Source: Oerskovia douganii
Lineage (GTDB): Bacteria; Actinomycetota; Actinomycetes; Actinomycetales; Cellulomonadaceae
Reading direction: 5' to 3'
Length of the DNA stretch: 37,362 nucleotides
Assembly (NCBI RefSeq): GCF_015142735.1
Contig: NZ_JACSPN010000029.1
Coordinates: forward strand, 12,078-49,439
Within the stretch, counting starts at the first letter, position 1. Every line of letters starts with the position of its first letter. The notes below the pieces were generated by a model, which saw only the letters and a list, made by a program, of their open reading frames with translations, was not told the origin of the DNA and made no database searches. Both the position numbers and the translations under genes were made by a program. This document shows, piece after piece, positions 1 through 7,694 of this stretch.

Positions 1-3
1 TGG

Positions 4-76
<73 letters not shown>

Positions 77-128
77 GTGGTGCTGCAGGGTGGTACAGGT
101 GTCCCGGCATGGCCTGCCGGACGTCACG

Positions 129-150
129 ACGGCCCCGTCTCCAGGGCCGT
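129..150 (-). terminator. Hairpin between the two tRNA-Lys genes
   Basis: ACGGCCC (129-135) pairs with GGGCCGT (144-150) around an 8-base loop. It could be a processing or partial termination signal between the tRNAs. No T-tract follows, so the role is uncertain. Confidence 0.3.
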
Positions 151-158
151 GACCGTGG

Positions 159-231
<73 letters not shown>

Positions 232-241
232 GCGAGAAGAA

Positions 242-270
242 ACATTACTGAACCGGCCCCCGGGAGACAA
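242..270 (-). promoter_or_regulatory. Promoter of the tRNA-Lys pair
   Basis: On the minus strand a -35-like TTGTCT (270..265) and a -10 TAATGT (247..242) are separated by exactly 17 bases. Transcription would start near 235, a few bases before the tRNA body at 231. Confidence 0.65.
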
Positions 271-278
271 ATCAGGGA

Positions 279-305
279 GTCGCGCAGGCCTGTGACCTGC
301 GCGAC
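279..305 (-). terminator. Terminator after the GroES-like gene
   Basis: A perfect 10-base stem, GTCGCGCAGG (279-288) with CCTGCGCGAC (296-305), has a 7-base loop. It lies 64 bases after the stop of the GroES-like gene and just before the tRNA-Lys promoter. A T-rich stretch follows on the minus strand. Confidence 0.6.
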
Positions 306-369
306 AACCGGCTCCACGGGTCCTGTCACCGGGGCCACCGGGGCCGCGCCGACGACGCGACCACCCGTC

Positions 370-804
370 CTACAGGTACAGCCCCGTGCTGCCGCTCGTC
401 TCCTCGGGCTGGGAGACCGCACTGACGTCCTTCTCGCGCAGCAGCACGTAACTCTTGCCGTTCAGCTCGACCTCGGCCCGCTCCTCGGGGTCGAACAGCA
501 CGCGGTCCCCCACGCGCACGTGACGCACCGTCTCTCCCGTGGCGACGACCTGTGCCCACCCCAGGCGCTTGGGTCCGACCGCCGTCGCCGGGATCACGAG
601 CCCCGCGGAGGACTGCCGCTCGGACGAGTCGACCTCGGGCAGGACGAGGAGGCGGTCGTGCAGCATGCGCAGGGGCAGCCGCTCGGGCGCGCTGCCCGAC
701 GACGTCGCGCGGGTCGCGGAGGTCTTCTGCACGGAGGCGGCGGCCGGGGCCGCGGCCGGCTCGGGCGCGGGGGCGTCGTGCGAGGTGGGGGTCGTCTTGC
801 TCAC
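370..804 (-). CDS. GroES-fold (Cpn10 family) protein with N-terminal extension
   Basis: Predicted 144 residues. From about residue 46 it matches the Cpn10 fold: an RMLHDRLLVLPE opening, a mobile-loop-like SSAGLVIPATAV with the hydrophobic LVI tripeptide that docks GroES onto GroEL, then VRVGDRVLFDPE and a C-terminal strand YVLLREKDV. The first ~45 residues are Ala/Pro/Thr rich and look disordered, so the protein is longer than a normal GroES (about 95-100). The GTG at 804 is chosen because a -10 box lies 7 bases before it. No groEL is adjacent, so this is probably an extra GroES-like protein with unknown partner. The fold is clear; co-chaperonin activity is inference. Confidence 0.8.
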   Translation of the reverse strand: MSKTTPTSHDAPAPEPAAAPAAASVQKTSATRATSSGSAPERLPLRMLHDRLLVLPEVDSSERQSSAGLVIPATAVGPKRLGWAQVVATGETVRHVRVGDRVLFDPEERAEVELNGKSYVLLREKDVSAVSQPEETSGSTGLYL

Positions 805-811
805 GGTCCCC

Positions 812-817
812 ACGCTA
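812..817 (-). promoter_or_regulatory. -10 box, predicted leaderless start of the GroES-like gene
   Basis: TAGCGT lies 7 bases upstream of the GTG at 804. That places the transcription start at or next to the start codon. No Shine-Dalgarno sequence is seen. Confidence 0.5.
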
Positions 818-828
818 CCCGTGTCCTC

Positions 829-834
829 TAGGCT
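829..834 (+). promoter_or_regulatory. -10 box of bcp
   Basis: TAGGCT predicts a start near 841 and a leader of about 28 bases carrying GAGGAG at 859-864. The divergent GroES-like promoter is only about 12 bases away. Confidence 0.5.
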
Positions 835-868
835 CGGAGTGATCCACGAACCCACCACGAGGAGTTCC

Positions 869-1348
869 ATGAGCACGCGCCTTGCCGTCGGGGACGACGC
901 CCCCGACTTCACCCTCCCGACCGCCGACGGCGGTTCCGTCACGCTGTCCGAGCTGCGCGGCAGCTCGGTCATCGTCTACTTCTACCCCGCTGCCTCGACG
1001 CCCGGCTGCACCAAGGAGGCGTGCGACTTCCGCGACTCGCTCGCGTCGCTCCAGGGCGCGGGGTACAAGGTCGTCGGCATCTCGCCCGACCCGCTCGCCA
1101 AGCTCGTGAAGTTCGCCGAGGAGGAGTCGCTGACGTTCCCGCTCGCGTCCGACGAGTCCCGGGCGACGCTCGAGGCGTACGGGGCGTGGGGCGAGAAGAA
1201 GCTCTACGGCAAGACCGTGACGGGCGTGATCCGCTCGACCGTCGTGGTCGACCCCGAGGGCAAGGTCGCGCTCGCGCAGTACAACGTCAAGGCGACCGGC
1301 CACGTCGCCAAGCTGCGCCGTGACCTGGGGATCGACCCCAAGAAGTAG
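869..1348 (+). CDS. bcp: Thioredoxin-dependent peroxiredoxin Bcp/PrxQ
   Basis: A 159-residue thiol peroxidase that reduces H2O2 and organic hydroperoxides in the cytosol using thioredoxin. The catalytic segment STPGCTKEACDF carries the peroxidatic Cys47 and, five residues later, the resolving Cys52: the spacing typical of atypical 2-Cys BCP/PrxQ enzymes. The thioredoxin-like core (DDAPDFTLPTADG, then VIVYFYP) and length are normal. The ATG at 869 has GAGGAG four bases upstream, which rejects the longer reading frame starting further left. It is transcribed divergently from the GroES-like gene, so the two stress functions share a short control region. Confidence 0.96.
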   Translation: MSTRLAVGDDAPDFTLPTADGGSVTLSELRGSSVIVYFYPAASTPGCTKEACDFRDSLASLQGAGYKVVGISPDPLAKLVKFAEEESLTFPLASDESRATLEAYGAWGEKKLYGKTVTGVIRSTVVVDPEGKVALAQYNVKATGHVAKLRRDLGIDPKK

Positions 1349-1395
1349 GTTGTCCGGTCAGCGAGCCGCCGACCGATCTGCTCCTCGCGCGCCCG

Positions 1396-1401
1396 TAGAC
1401 T
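1396..1401 (+). promoter_or_regulatory. -10 box of tRNA-Leu
   Basis: TAGACT ends 8 bases before the tRNA body at 1410. No convincing -35 hexamer is seen. Confidence 0.5.
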
Positions 1402-1409
1402 GTGCGGGC

Positions 1410-1491
1410 GCGCGAGTGGCGTAATTGGCAGCCGCGCCAGGTTTAGGTCCTGGTGTCTTCGGACGTGCGGGTTCGAGTCCCGCCTCGCGCA
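1410..1491 (+). tRNA. tRNA-Leu (anticodon TAG)
   Basis: Class II tRNA: acceptor GCGCGAG/CTCGCGC, anticodon stem CCAGG/CCTGG around loop TTTAGGT (anticodon TAG, reads CUA/CUG), a long variable arm with stem and TTCG loop, and T arm GCGGG/CCCGC. The discriminator is A1491. ACCCC follows, so the 3' CCA is not encoded, unlike in the two tRNA-Lys genes. Confidence 0.96.
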
Positions 1492-1503
1492 CCCCCTGTC
1501 GTG

Positions 1504-1986
1504 TCACCCGACCGGCACGTCGATCCGCCCGGGCAGCAGGCCGGGCCTGGGCTCGGCGCAGTCGGCGTCGGCCGCGAGGTCCCACGCCCCGACCGTGACG
1601 TCGCGCCCGGCGCACCCGACGAGGTCACGCCCGCCGAGCGGCTCGTCGAGCTCGACCGTGACCTCGCGGACCCCGAGGTCCTCGCTGCACGCGCCGGCCG
1701 TGCGCAGGACGTAGGCCCGGACCTCGACGGTCCCGTCCGTCTCGGCGACCTCGATGCCGTCGTCGTCGGTGCACGTGCTGCCGCCCGCGGAGACCCCGAT
1801 CTCGAGCGTCGCGCCGTCCTGGGCGGCAAGCACCCACTCGACCCGCTGCCGCTGCGGCTCACCGACCCCGCACCCGGCGACCACCGTCACGCCGACCGCG
1901 CAGGCCGCCGCGAGCACGACCGGGCGCACCGCCGCGCGGACGCGGGCACCGGAGCCGCGCGTGGACCGCCTCGTCCGTCCCGTCAT
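1504..1986 (-). CDS. Small hypothetical lipoprotein
   Basis: 160 residues. A basic N-terminus (MTGRTRRSTR) leads into a hydrophobic stretch ending in the lipobox VAGC at residues 36-39, so the protein should be exported, lipidated on Cys39 and anchored to the outer face of the membrane. The mature part has four further Cys residues (in STCTDD, GACSED, VGCAGR and DADCAE) that could form two disulfides. I recognise no family. The ATG at 1986 is chosen because the signal peptide begins there and a -10 box lies 7 bases upstream. It converges on tRNA-Leu and diverges from the methyltransferase. Confidence 0.8.
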   Translation of the reverse strand: MTGRTRRSTRGSGARVRAAVRPVVLAAACAVGVTVVAGCGVGEPQRQRVEWVLAAQDGATLEIGVSAGGSTCTDDDGIEVAETDGTVEVRAYVLRTAGACSEDLGVREVTVELDEPLGGRDLVGCAGRDVTVGAWDLAADADCAEPRPGLLPGRIDVPVG

Positions 1987-1993
1987 GCCCGGG

Positions 1994-1999
1994 ACCCTA
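1994..1999 (-). promoter_or_regulatory. -10 box, predicted leaderless start of the lipoprotein gene
   Basis: TAGGGT is followed by 7 bases and the ATG at 1986. There is no ribosome binding site, so a leaderless mRNA is predicted. Confidence 0.5.
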
Positions 2000-2039
2000 G
2001 CGCACCCGCCGACACCCGCCCGTCGCTCGGACCCCCGGC

Positions 2040-2045
2040 TACCCT
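2040..2045 (+). promoter_or_regulatory. -10 box of the methyltransferase gene
   Basis: TACCCT, with a predicted start near 2052, leaves a short leader containing GGAGG (2061-2065) ahead of the GTG at 2075. Confidence 0.4.
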
Positions 2046-2074
2046 GGAAGGAGATCCCGAGGAGGCGGTCCGCA

Positions 2075-2671
2075 GTGCCGAACGATCGCAGGGCGCAGTC
2101 GGTCACCGCGCGCGAGGTCGCGGCGGCGATGTCGACGATCGACCGGCGGCGCTTCCTGCCGCGCAACCAGCGCCCGTACGCGCGCGACGACCGGCACCTG
2201 CCGATCGGGCACGGCCAGACGAACTCGCAGCCACGGACGGTGGCCGACACGCTCCGGCTGCTCCAGGTGCCGCGCGGGGCACGCGTCCTGGACGTGGGGT
2301 CGGGGTCGGGCTGGACGACGGCGCTGCTCGCCCACCTGGTCGGGTCGAGCGGGAGCGTCGTGGGGGTCGAGATCGACCCGGACCTCGCGGAGTGGGGTGC
2401 GGCGAACCTCGCGACGTACCCCATGTCGTGGGCCCGGATCGAGGTCGCGGAGCCTGGCGTGCTGGGACGTCCGACCATGGGCGGCTACGACCGCATCCTC
2501 GTCTCGGCCGCGGCTCAGGTGCTCCCGCAGGCGCTGGTGGACCAGCTCGCGATCGGAGGGCGCCTCGTGATCCCCGTGCAGCACGTCCTGGTCCTCGTGG
2601 AGCAGCACCTGACGGGGACGGTGACGAGCCGGCACGGGACGTACAGCTTCGTGCCGCTCATCGGGTCGTGA
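2075..2671 (+). CDS. Protein-L-isoaspartate O-methyltransferase (PIMT family)
   Basis: 198 residues. This SAM-dependent enzyme family methylates isoaspartyl residues to start repair of aged proteins. The PIMT hallmark IGHGQTNSQP is at residues 44-53, followed by SAM motif I VLDVGSGSGW (71-80) and an acidic end of strand 2 (VVGVEIDP, Glu99). The C-terminal GGRLVIPV segment also fits. The GTG at 2075 has GGAGG nine bases before it; the open frame extends upstream without a better start. Its 3' end overlaps the convergent thymidine kinase gene by 14 bases. Confidence 0.88.
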   Translation: MPNDRRAQSVTAREVAAAMSTIDRRRFLPRNQRPYARDDRHLPIGHGQTNSQPRTVADTLRLLQVPRGARVLDVGSGSGWTTALLAHLVGSSGSVVGVEIDPDLAEWGAANLATYPMSWARIEVAEPGVLGRPTMGGYDRILVSAAAQVLPQALVDQLAIGGRLVIPVQHVLVLVEQHLTGTVTSRHGTYSFVPLIGS

Positions 2672-3275
2672 CGGTCGGCCCGCCCGCACCGGCAGCGCGC
2701 CAGCGCGCGGCCTCGAAGTGGACCCGGCAGCGCGCCTGGTAGGACTCGACACCGCCGACGTGCTCGACCCCGGGGGTGAGGGAGTCGCCGTCCGCGGAGG
2801 CGACGACGCGCTCGTGGAAGGGGGCGTCCTCGCCGCAGACCGTGCAGACGGCTGTGAGCCGGTCGGCGCGCTCGGCGAGCGCGCCGAGCGCCGGGATGGG
2901 CTCGAAGGGGCGCCCGTCGAACGTCACGTCGAGCCCCGCGACGATCATCACGAGGCCCGCGTCGGCCGCGTGCTGCACGACGTCGAGCAGCGCGGGCCCG
3001 AAGAACTGGGCCTCGTCGACCGCGACGAGCTCGACCGCGGGGTCGACCAGCTCGAGGATCTCCGCGGCGGAGGTCGCAGCGCGCGAGGGGATGTCGAGGC
3101 CCGAGTGCGAGCTGACGAGGCCCTCACCGCGCCGGTCGTCGAGCGCGTGGTGCACCACCTCCACACGGCGCCCTGCGATCCGTGCCCGGCGCACGCGCCG
3201 CAGCAGCTCCTCGGTCTTGCCCGCGAACATGGGCCCGCTGATGACCTCGACCCGTCCCCGCCTCACGTCGTCCAC
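2658..3275 (-). CDS. tdk: Thymidine kinase (TK1-type)
   Basis: 205 residues; phosphorylates thymidine to dTMP with ATP in the salvage pathway. It shows the P-loop GPMFAGKT (residues 14-21), the VDEAQFF segment with the catalytic acid Glu88, and a lasso/zinc region with Cys144-x2-Cys147 and Cys183-x2-His186: a complete TK1-family zinc site. Length is typical. The start is GTG at 3275; an in-frame GTG at 3266 is the alternative. A -10-like TGTACT six bases before 3275 would make a leaderless mRNA, but the match is weak. It lies downstream of rne behind a strong hairpin, so it is probably transcribed separately. Confidence 0.92.
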   Translation of the reverse strand: MDDVRRGRVEVISGPMFAGKTEELLRRVRRARIAGRRVEVVHHALDDRRGEGLVSSHSGLDIPSRAATSAAEILELVDPAVELVAVDEAQFFGPALLDVVQHAADAGLVMIVAGLDVTFDGRPFEPIPALGALAERADRLTAVCTVCGEDAPFHERVVASADGDSLTPGVEHVGGVESYQARCRVHFEAARWRAAGAGGPTVTTR

Positions 3276-3315
3276 GCAGCCAGTACAGCACCGCCCGCCG
3301 ACACGGGCGCGCGAC

Positions 3316-3358
3316 GACGGCGAGGGACCCGCGCTGTCCGCGCGGATCCCTCGCCGTC
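3316..3358 (-). terminator. Terminator of rne
   Basis: GACGGCGAGGGA (3316-3327) pairs perfectly with TCCCTCGCCGTC (3347-3358), and the loop holds a second GC-rich helix. It begins about 20 bases after the rne stop and separates rne from tdk. Confidence 0.7.
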
Positions 3359-3377
3359 ATCGGTGGTCCAGCAGGCG

Positions 3378-6300
3378 TCAGGCGTCGCCGCGCGTCCCCT
3401 CGGTGGCCTCGGGGGCCGCCTCGTCGCTCACGTCAGCCGCCGGCGCAGCCTCCCCAGCAGCCGCCTCGTCAGCGGCGCCCTGCTCGACCGGAAACCGGTC
3501 GGAGTCGTCGGCGACCTCCGGGGCACCCTCCGTGGACTCGACGTCCGTCAGCGCGGTCTCGATGCCGACGGCCTCGACCTCGGTCTGCGCACCGGTACCG
3601 GCCTCGACCGGTTCCACGTTCCCGGCGACCTCGGTGACCGCCGCCTCGGCGACGACGGTCTCCTCGACCGGCGCGACGCCGTCGTGCTCGTGGGCGTGGG
3701 CCGCCGCGGCCGCGATCGTGGCGAGCGTGGCCTTGACGGCCTCACGTGCCTCGGACGTGACCTCGGGCAGGATCGGGACCGCGGGGGCCGCGGCCGGGGC
3801 CGACTCCTTGGTCGCACGCTTGCGGCGCGAGCGGGAGCGGGCCCCCTCCGACTCGGTGGGCTCGTCCTGCGTCGCCGCGGGAGCGGCCGCGTGCTGGTGC
3901 CCGCCACCGTTGTGCGAGCCGCCCGACTTCTCGATCGGGTCGGTGTGCACGATGAACCCGCGCCCGTTGCAGTGGTCGCACGTCTCGCTGAACGCCTCGA
4001 CCAGGCCCTGGCCCACGCGCTTGCGGGTCATCTGGACCAGGCCGAGCGAGGTGACCTCGGCGACCTGGTGCTTGGTCCGGTCACGGCCCAGGCACTCGAC
4101 CAGGCGACGCAGCACGAGGTCACGGTTGGACTCCAGCACCATGTCGATGAAGTCGATGACGATGATGCCGCCGATGTCGCGCAGACGGAGCTGACGGACG
4201 ATCTCCTCGGCCGCCTCGAGGTTGTTGCGCGTGACCGTCTCCTCGAGCGTGCCACCGGAGCCGGTGAACTTGCCCGTGTTGACGTCGACGACCGTCATGG
4301 CCTCGGTGCGGTCGATCACGAGCGAACCGCCCGAGGGCAGCCAGACCTTGCGGTCCATGCCCTTGGCGAGCTGCTCGTCGACACGGTGCGCCGCGAAGGC
4401 GTCCTTCTCCGACGTCCAGCGCGAGACGCGCTCCTTGAGGTCCGGCGCGAGCTCGGCGACGTAGCTCGAGATCTCGTTCCAGGCGTTGTCGCCCGAGACG
4501 ACGAGCGAGCTGAAGTCGTCGTTGAAGATGTCGCGGACCACGCGGATCGCGAGGTCCGGCTCGCCCTGGAGCAGGGCCGGGGCGGAGACCGACTTCGCCT
4601 TCTTCTCGATCGCCTCCCACTGGCTCTGCAGGCGCTCGACGTCGGCGCGCAGCTCGTCCTCGCTCGCGCCCTCGGCGGCCGTGCGCACGATCACGCCCGA
4701 CCCCTCGGGGACGACCTCACGGAGGATCTTCTTGAGGCGGGCCCGCTCGGTGTCGGGAAGCTTGCGCGAGATGCCGGTCATGCCACCACCGGGCACGAAC
4801 ACGAGGTAGCGCCCCGCGAGGGTGATCTGCGACGTGAGACGTGCGCCCTTGTGGCCGATCGGGTCCTTGGTGACCTGGACCAGCACCGAGTCGCCGGACT
4901 TGAGCGCCTGCTCGATGCGACGAGGCTGACCCTCGAGACCGGCAGCGTCCCAGTTGACCTCACCGGCGTACAGGACCGCGTTGCGGCCCTTGCCGACGTC
5001 GATGAACGCGGCCTCCATGGACGGCAGGACGTTCTGGACGCGGCCCAGGTACACGTTGCCGGCCATCGAGACCTGCGACTGCTGCGAGACGTAGTGCTCG
5101 ACCAGGACGCCGTCCTCGAGGACCGCGATCTGGGTGCGACCGTTCTCCTCCCGGACGACCATCGAGCGCTCGACGGACTCGCGGCGCGCGAGGAACTCGG
5201 CCTCGGTGATGATCTGGCGGCGGCGACCCGCGTCGCGCCCCTCGCGGCGGCGCTGGCGCTTGGCCTCGAGACGCGTCGAACCCTTGAGCGCGGTCACCTC
5301 GTCGGACGACGTGCCGCCGCTGCGCTCCCGCGTGCGGGTGCGGCTGGTCGAGGCCGGGACGGAGCTGCTGCTCTCGCCGCCCTCGGCCCGTCCGCCGCGG
5401 CGACGACGACGGCGGCGACGGCTCGACCCCGAGCCCTCCTCGCCGTCGTGCTCGTCCGCGTGGTCCTCGTGCTGGTCCCGCTGGTCGTCGGCGGACTCGT
5501 CGGCCTGCTCCCCGGCCTCCCCCGCGACGGCGGAGGACTCGCCCGAGGGCTGGTCGTCGGAGGACTCGTCGTCGCCGTACTCGTCGCCGTGCGCGTCACC
5601 GCCGCGCGAGCGACGGCCACGACCACCCCGGCGACGACGACGGCGCGGCGCGCCCTGGTCGTCGTCCTCGGCGAGGGGCTGCTGCTCGGTCTCGGTGACG
5701 ATCTCCAGGTCGTCGGCCTCGAACGCGTCGGCAGGGATCTCGACGCCCTCGGCGACGAGCTCGGCCTCGATCAGCTCGATCTCCTCGACCGCGGCGAGGT
5801 CCGCCCCGGCGAGCACGGCGTCGACCTCGACCGTGGGTGCCTGCTCGGGCGTGCGCTCGGCGGCCGGTGCCTGCTGCTCCTGGGCGGGGGGCGTCGCCTG
5901 GCCTGCTGCCGACGGCGCGCCCGCGCCCCGACGGGCCGAGCGGCCGCGGCCGCCGCGCGTGCGGGCAGGAGCCTCGCGCTGCTCGACGGGAGCCTCGGTG
6001 GGCTCGGGTGCTGCCGGGGCGGCGGGCTCGGCGACGGGTGCGGCCGGGGCGGGCGCCTCCTCGGCCGTGCGCGCGCTGGGCGTGGCGAAGCTGGGCATGG
6101 CGTCGGCGGGCGACGTCGTGGGGCGCACGACACGGCGCGAACGGCGCGGCGCGGCGGCGGGGTCCGGCGCCTGGAACAGCAGGGCGGTCGTCGCGAGGCG
6201 CGGCGTACCGGAGCCGCCACCGGTCGAGACGGTCGCGGCCGGCGAGACCGGGGCGGCCTCGGCTGCGGGCGCCTCGGCCTCGGCCTTCGCGGCGGCGGGG

Positions 6301-7220
6301 ACCTTGTTGACGCGGCGCGAGCGCACCTTGGGTGCGGCGGGCTCGGCCGGCTCGGCGGGGGCCTCGGCGACCGGGGCGGCGTCCACGACCGGCGCGTCCT
6401 TCGACGTCGCGCGGCGGCGCTTGGCCGGGGCCTTCTCGGCGGGGACCTCGGGTGCGACGTCCTGCGCGGGCGCCGCCTGGGCGGCGGCGGTGGAGCGGGT
6501 GGCCCGACGGCGGGTCGTGGGTGCCGCGGCCGGCTCCTCGGGCGTCGTGGTCGCCTCGGGCGCCGCCGTGGGCGCGGGGGCGGGCGTCTCGACGGCCGCG
6601 GGCACCTCGACGACGGCGGTCTCGGCTGCGGGCTTGCGGGTGCGACGGGCGCGTGCGGGCTTCTCGGCGGGGGCCTCGGCCTCTGCTGCGGGCTTGAGCC
6701 CGAGCTCGGACAGCACGTCGAGGACCGGGGCGTCGGCCGCCGCGCGGGCGGCTGCTCCTCGCTTGCCGCCGCGGCGCGGGGCGGCGGGAGCGTCCTGGGC
6801 GGTCTCCTGGGCCGTGGCGGCCCCGGTCGCCGGGGCCTTCTCGGCGGGGGCTGCCTTCTCGGCCGGGGCTGCCTTCGCGGTGCCCGTGCCCTGGCTCGCC
6901 GCGGGGGCGTCGGAAGCCTGGGCGGCGGGGGTCGTGGTCGGACGCACGACGCGGCGCGAGCGGCGCGGCGCGGCGTCGGCGGACGGCAGCTCGATCCCGA
7001 GCGAGCCCGTGGGGGCGTCGGGGGCGGCGACGGCGGGCTGCGCGGGAGTCTTCACCGCGGGCAGGGTGATCTGGACCGGGGCCGCGGCCTCGGCGGTCGT
7101 GTCGGCGGTGCCTGGCGCCGCGGCGGTGCGGGTGACCCGTCGTCGGGCCGGCTTCTTGGCGGGTGCTGCGTCCTGACCGGAGGTCGAGCTGGTCGGGTCA
7201 GGGGTGTTGTCGAGGGTCAC
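3378..7220 (-). CDS. rne: Ribonuclease E/G family endoribonuclease with very long disordered N-terminus
   Basis: 1280 residues; the main endonuclease of mRNA decay and rRNA/tRNA processing. Residues 1 to about 670 are Ala/Pro/Glu rich with many basic clusters (two copies of PRRSRRVVRPTT, then PRRRRRRGGRGRR and SRRRRRRRRGG) and look disordered. The core follows: S1 domain near 718 (GNVYLGRVQNVLPSMEAAFIDVGKG), then the DNase-I-like catalytic part with metal-binding Asp in VVDVNTGK (near 978) and IVIDFID (near 1022), and the Zn-link CDHCNGRG (near 1082). About 195 low-complexity residues end it. The GTG at 7220 is chosen for AGGAG eight bases upstream. The placement of most disorder before the core is typical of actinobacterial RNase E. 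Function is secure; the exact start is likely. Confidence 0.95.
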   Translation of the reverse strand: MTLDNTPDPTSSTSGQDAAPAKKPARRRVTRTAAAPGTADTTAEAAAPVQITLPAVKTPAQPAVAAPDAPTGSLGIELPSADAAPRRSRRVVRPTTTPAAQASDAPAASQGTGTAKAAPAEKAAPAEKAPATGAATAQETAQDAPAAPRRGGKRGAAARAAADAPVLDVLSELGLKPAAEAEAPAEKPARARRTRKPAAETAVVEVPAAVETPAPAPTAAPEATTTPEEPAAAPTTRRRATRSTAAAQAAPAQDVAPEVPAEKAPAKRRRATSKDAPVVDAAPVAEAPAEPAEPAAPKVRSRRVNKVPAAAKAEAEAPAAEAAPVSPAATVSTGGGSGTPRLATTALLFQAPDPAAAPRRSRRVVRPTTSPADAMPSFATPSARTAEEAPAPAAPVAEPAAPAAPEPTEAPVEQREAPARTRGGRGRSARRGAGAPSAAGQATPPAQEQQAPAAERTPEQAPTVEVDAVLAGADLAAVEEIELIEAELVAEGVEIPADAFEADDLEIVTETEQQPLAEDDDQGAPRRRRRRGGRGRRSRGGDAHGDEYGDDESSDDQPSGESSAVAGEAGEQADESADDQRDQHEDHADEHDGEEGSGSSRRRRRRRRGGRAEGGESSSSVPASTSRTRTRERSGGTSSDEVTALKGSTRLEAKRQRRREGRDAGRRRQIITEAEFLARRESVERSMVVREENGRTQIAVLEDGVLVEHYVSQQSQVSMAGNVYLGRVQNVLPSMEAAFIDVGKGRNAVLYAGEVNWDAAGLEGQPRRIEQALKSGDSVLVQVTKDPIGHKGARLTSQITLAGRYLVFVPGGGMTGISRKLPDTERARLKKILREVVPEGSGVIVRTAAEGASEDELRADVERLQSQWEAIEKKAKSVSAPALLQGEPDLAIRVVRDIFNDDFSSLVVSGDNAWNEISSYVAELAPDLKERVSRWTSEKDAFAAHRVDEQLAKGMDRKVWLPSGGSLVIDRTEAMTVVDVNTGKFTGSGGTLEETVTRNNLEAAEEIVRQLRLRDIGGIIVIDFIDMVLESNRDLVLRRLVECLGRDRTKHQVAEVTSLGLVQMTRKRVGQGLVEAFSETCDHCNGRGFIVHTDPIEKSGGSHNGGGHQHAAAPAATQDEPTESEGARSRSRRKRATKESAPAAAPAVPILPEVTSEAREAVKATLATIAAAAAHAHEHDGVAPVEETVVAEAAVTEVAGNVEPVEAGTGAQTEVEAVGIETALTDVESTEGAPEVADDSDRFPVEQGAADEAAAGEAAPAADVSDEAAPEATEGTRGDA

Positions 7221-7486
7221 GCGAAGCGCTCCTGATACCCCGAAAGGTCCGTCCCCACATCGTGCGGCCCGTTCGGGCGGTTGTCGTCGCTCGGGACGTG
7301 CGCATCGCAGCGCTGTCGTCCCCGCGACGGAAGTCGGCGGTGGCGGCTCGGGCAAGGGCGTGCGGCGGGGGGCGCTTCGCCGTCCGGGCCATTCATCCCG
7401 GTCGGCGGCGCTCCGCGAGCCGCGGTCTGCGGTTGCGTCGAGCACGTACTGGGCACGGAGGAGATGTGGTCCCCCTTGCTCGGTCA

Positions 7487-7492
7487 AGTATC
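7487..7492 (-). promoter_or_regulatory. Extended -10 box of rne
   Basis: On the minus strand TGCGATACT contains an extended -10 (GATACT, 7492..7487). The start would be near 7480, giving an untranslated leader of about 260 bases before the GTG at 7220. Confidence 0.45.
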
Positions 7493-7572
7493 GCACAGCC
7501 GACGTCGATCAGATGGGCATCTACAGCCCTGCGGGCCGTGTCGTCCAGAGGACCAAGGTCCCGATCCGGACC

Positions 7573-7590
7573 TTGTGAAGGTTCTCACAA
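7573..7590. promoter_or_regulatory. Rex-type operator upstream of cydABDC
   Basis: TTGTGAAGGTTCTCACAA is a perfect inverted repeat (TTGTGA-6-TCACAA) and matches the Rex operator pattern TTGTGAA-N4-TTCACAA except at the inner bases. Rex is a NADH/NAD+-sensing repressor known to control cyd genes in Streptomyces. The site lies 140 bases before the cydA start and upstream of the likely -10. The rex gene is not in this window. Confidence 0.8.
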
Positions 7591-7648
7591 ACTGTCGTTT
7601 CCCGCGGTTTTGGCGTCCCGCCGCCTCGCCGATGGTGCAGATTGGTTC

Positions 7649-7654
7649 TAGCGT
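7649..7654 (+). promoter_or_regulatory. Candidate -10 box of cydA
   Basis: TAGCGT (in TTCTAGCGTC) would start transcription near 7661 and give a leader of about 70 bases. No clear -35 is seen, so the assignment is tentative. Confidence 0.35.
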
Positions 7655-7678
7655 CGACAAGAGAACGCTGACTGTGCC

Positions 7679-7694
7679 CTGAGGCCCCCCTCAG
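7679..7694 (+). other. Small hairpin in the cydA leader
   Basis: CTGAGG-CCCC-CCTCAG forms a perfect 6-base stem with a 4-base loop, 27 bases before AGGAG (7721-7725). It may affect leader stability; no T-run follows, so it does not look like an attenuator. Confidence 0.4.

Noticed and set aside
2718-7235. A plus-strand open frame of about 1500 codons opposite tdk and rne
   Set aside because: It is the antisense of two well-supported genes; the translation is low-complexity Gly/Arg/Leu/Asp, as expected opposite GC3-rich Ala/Glu/Pro codons.
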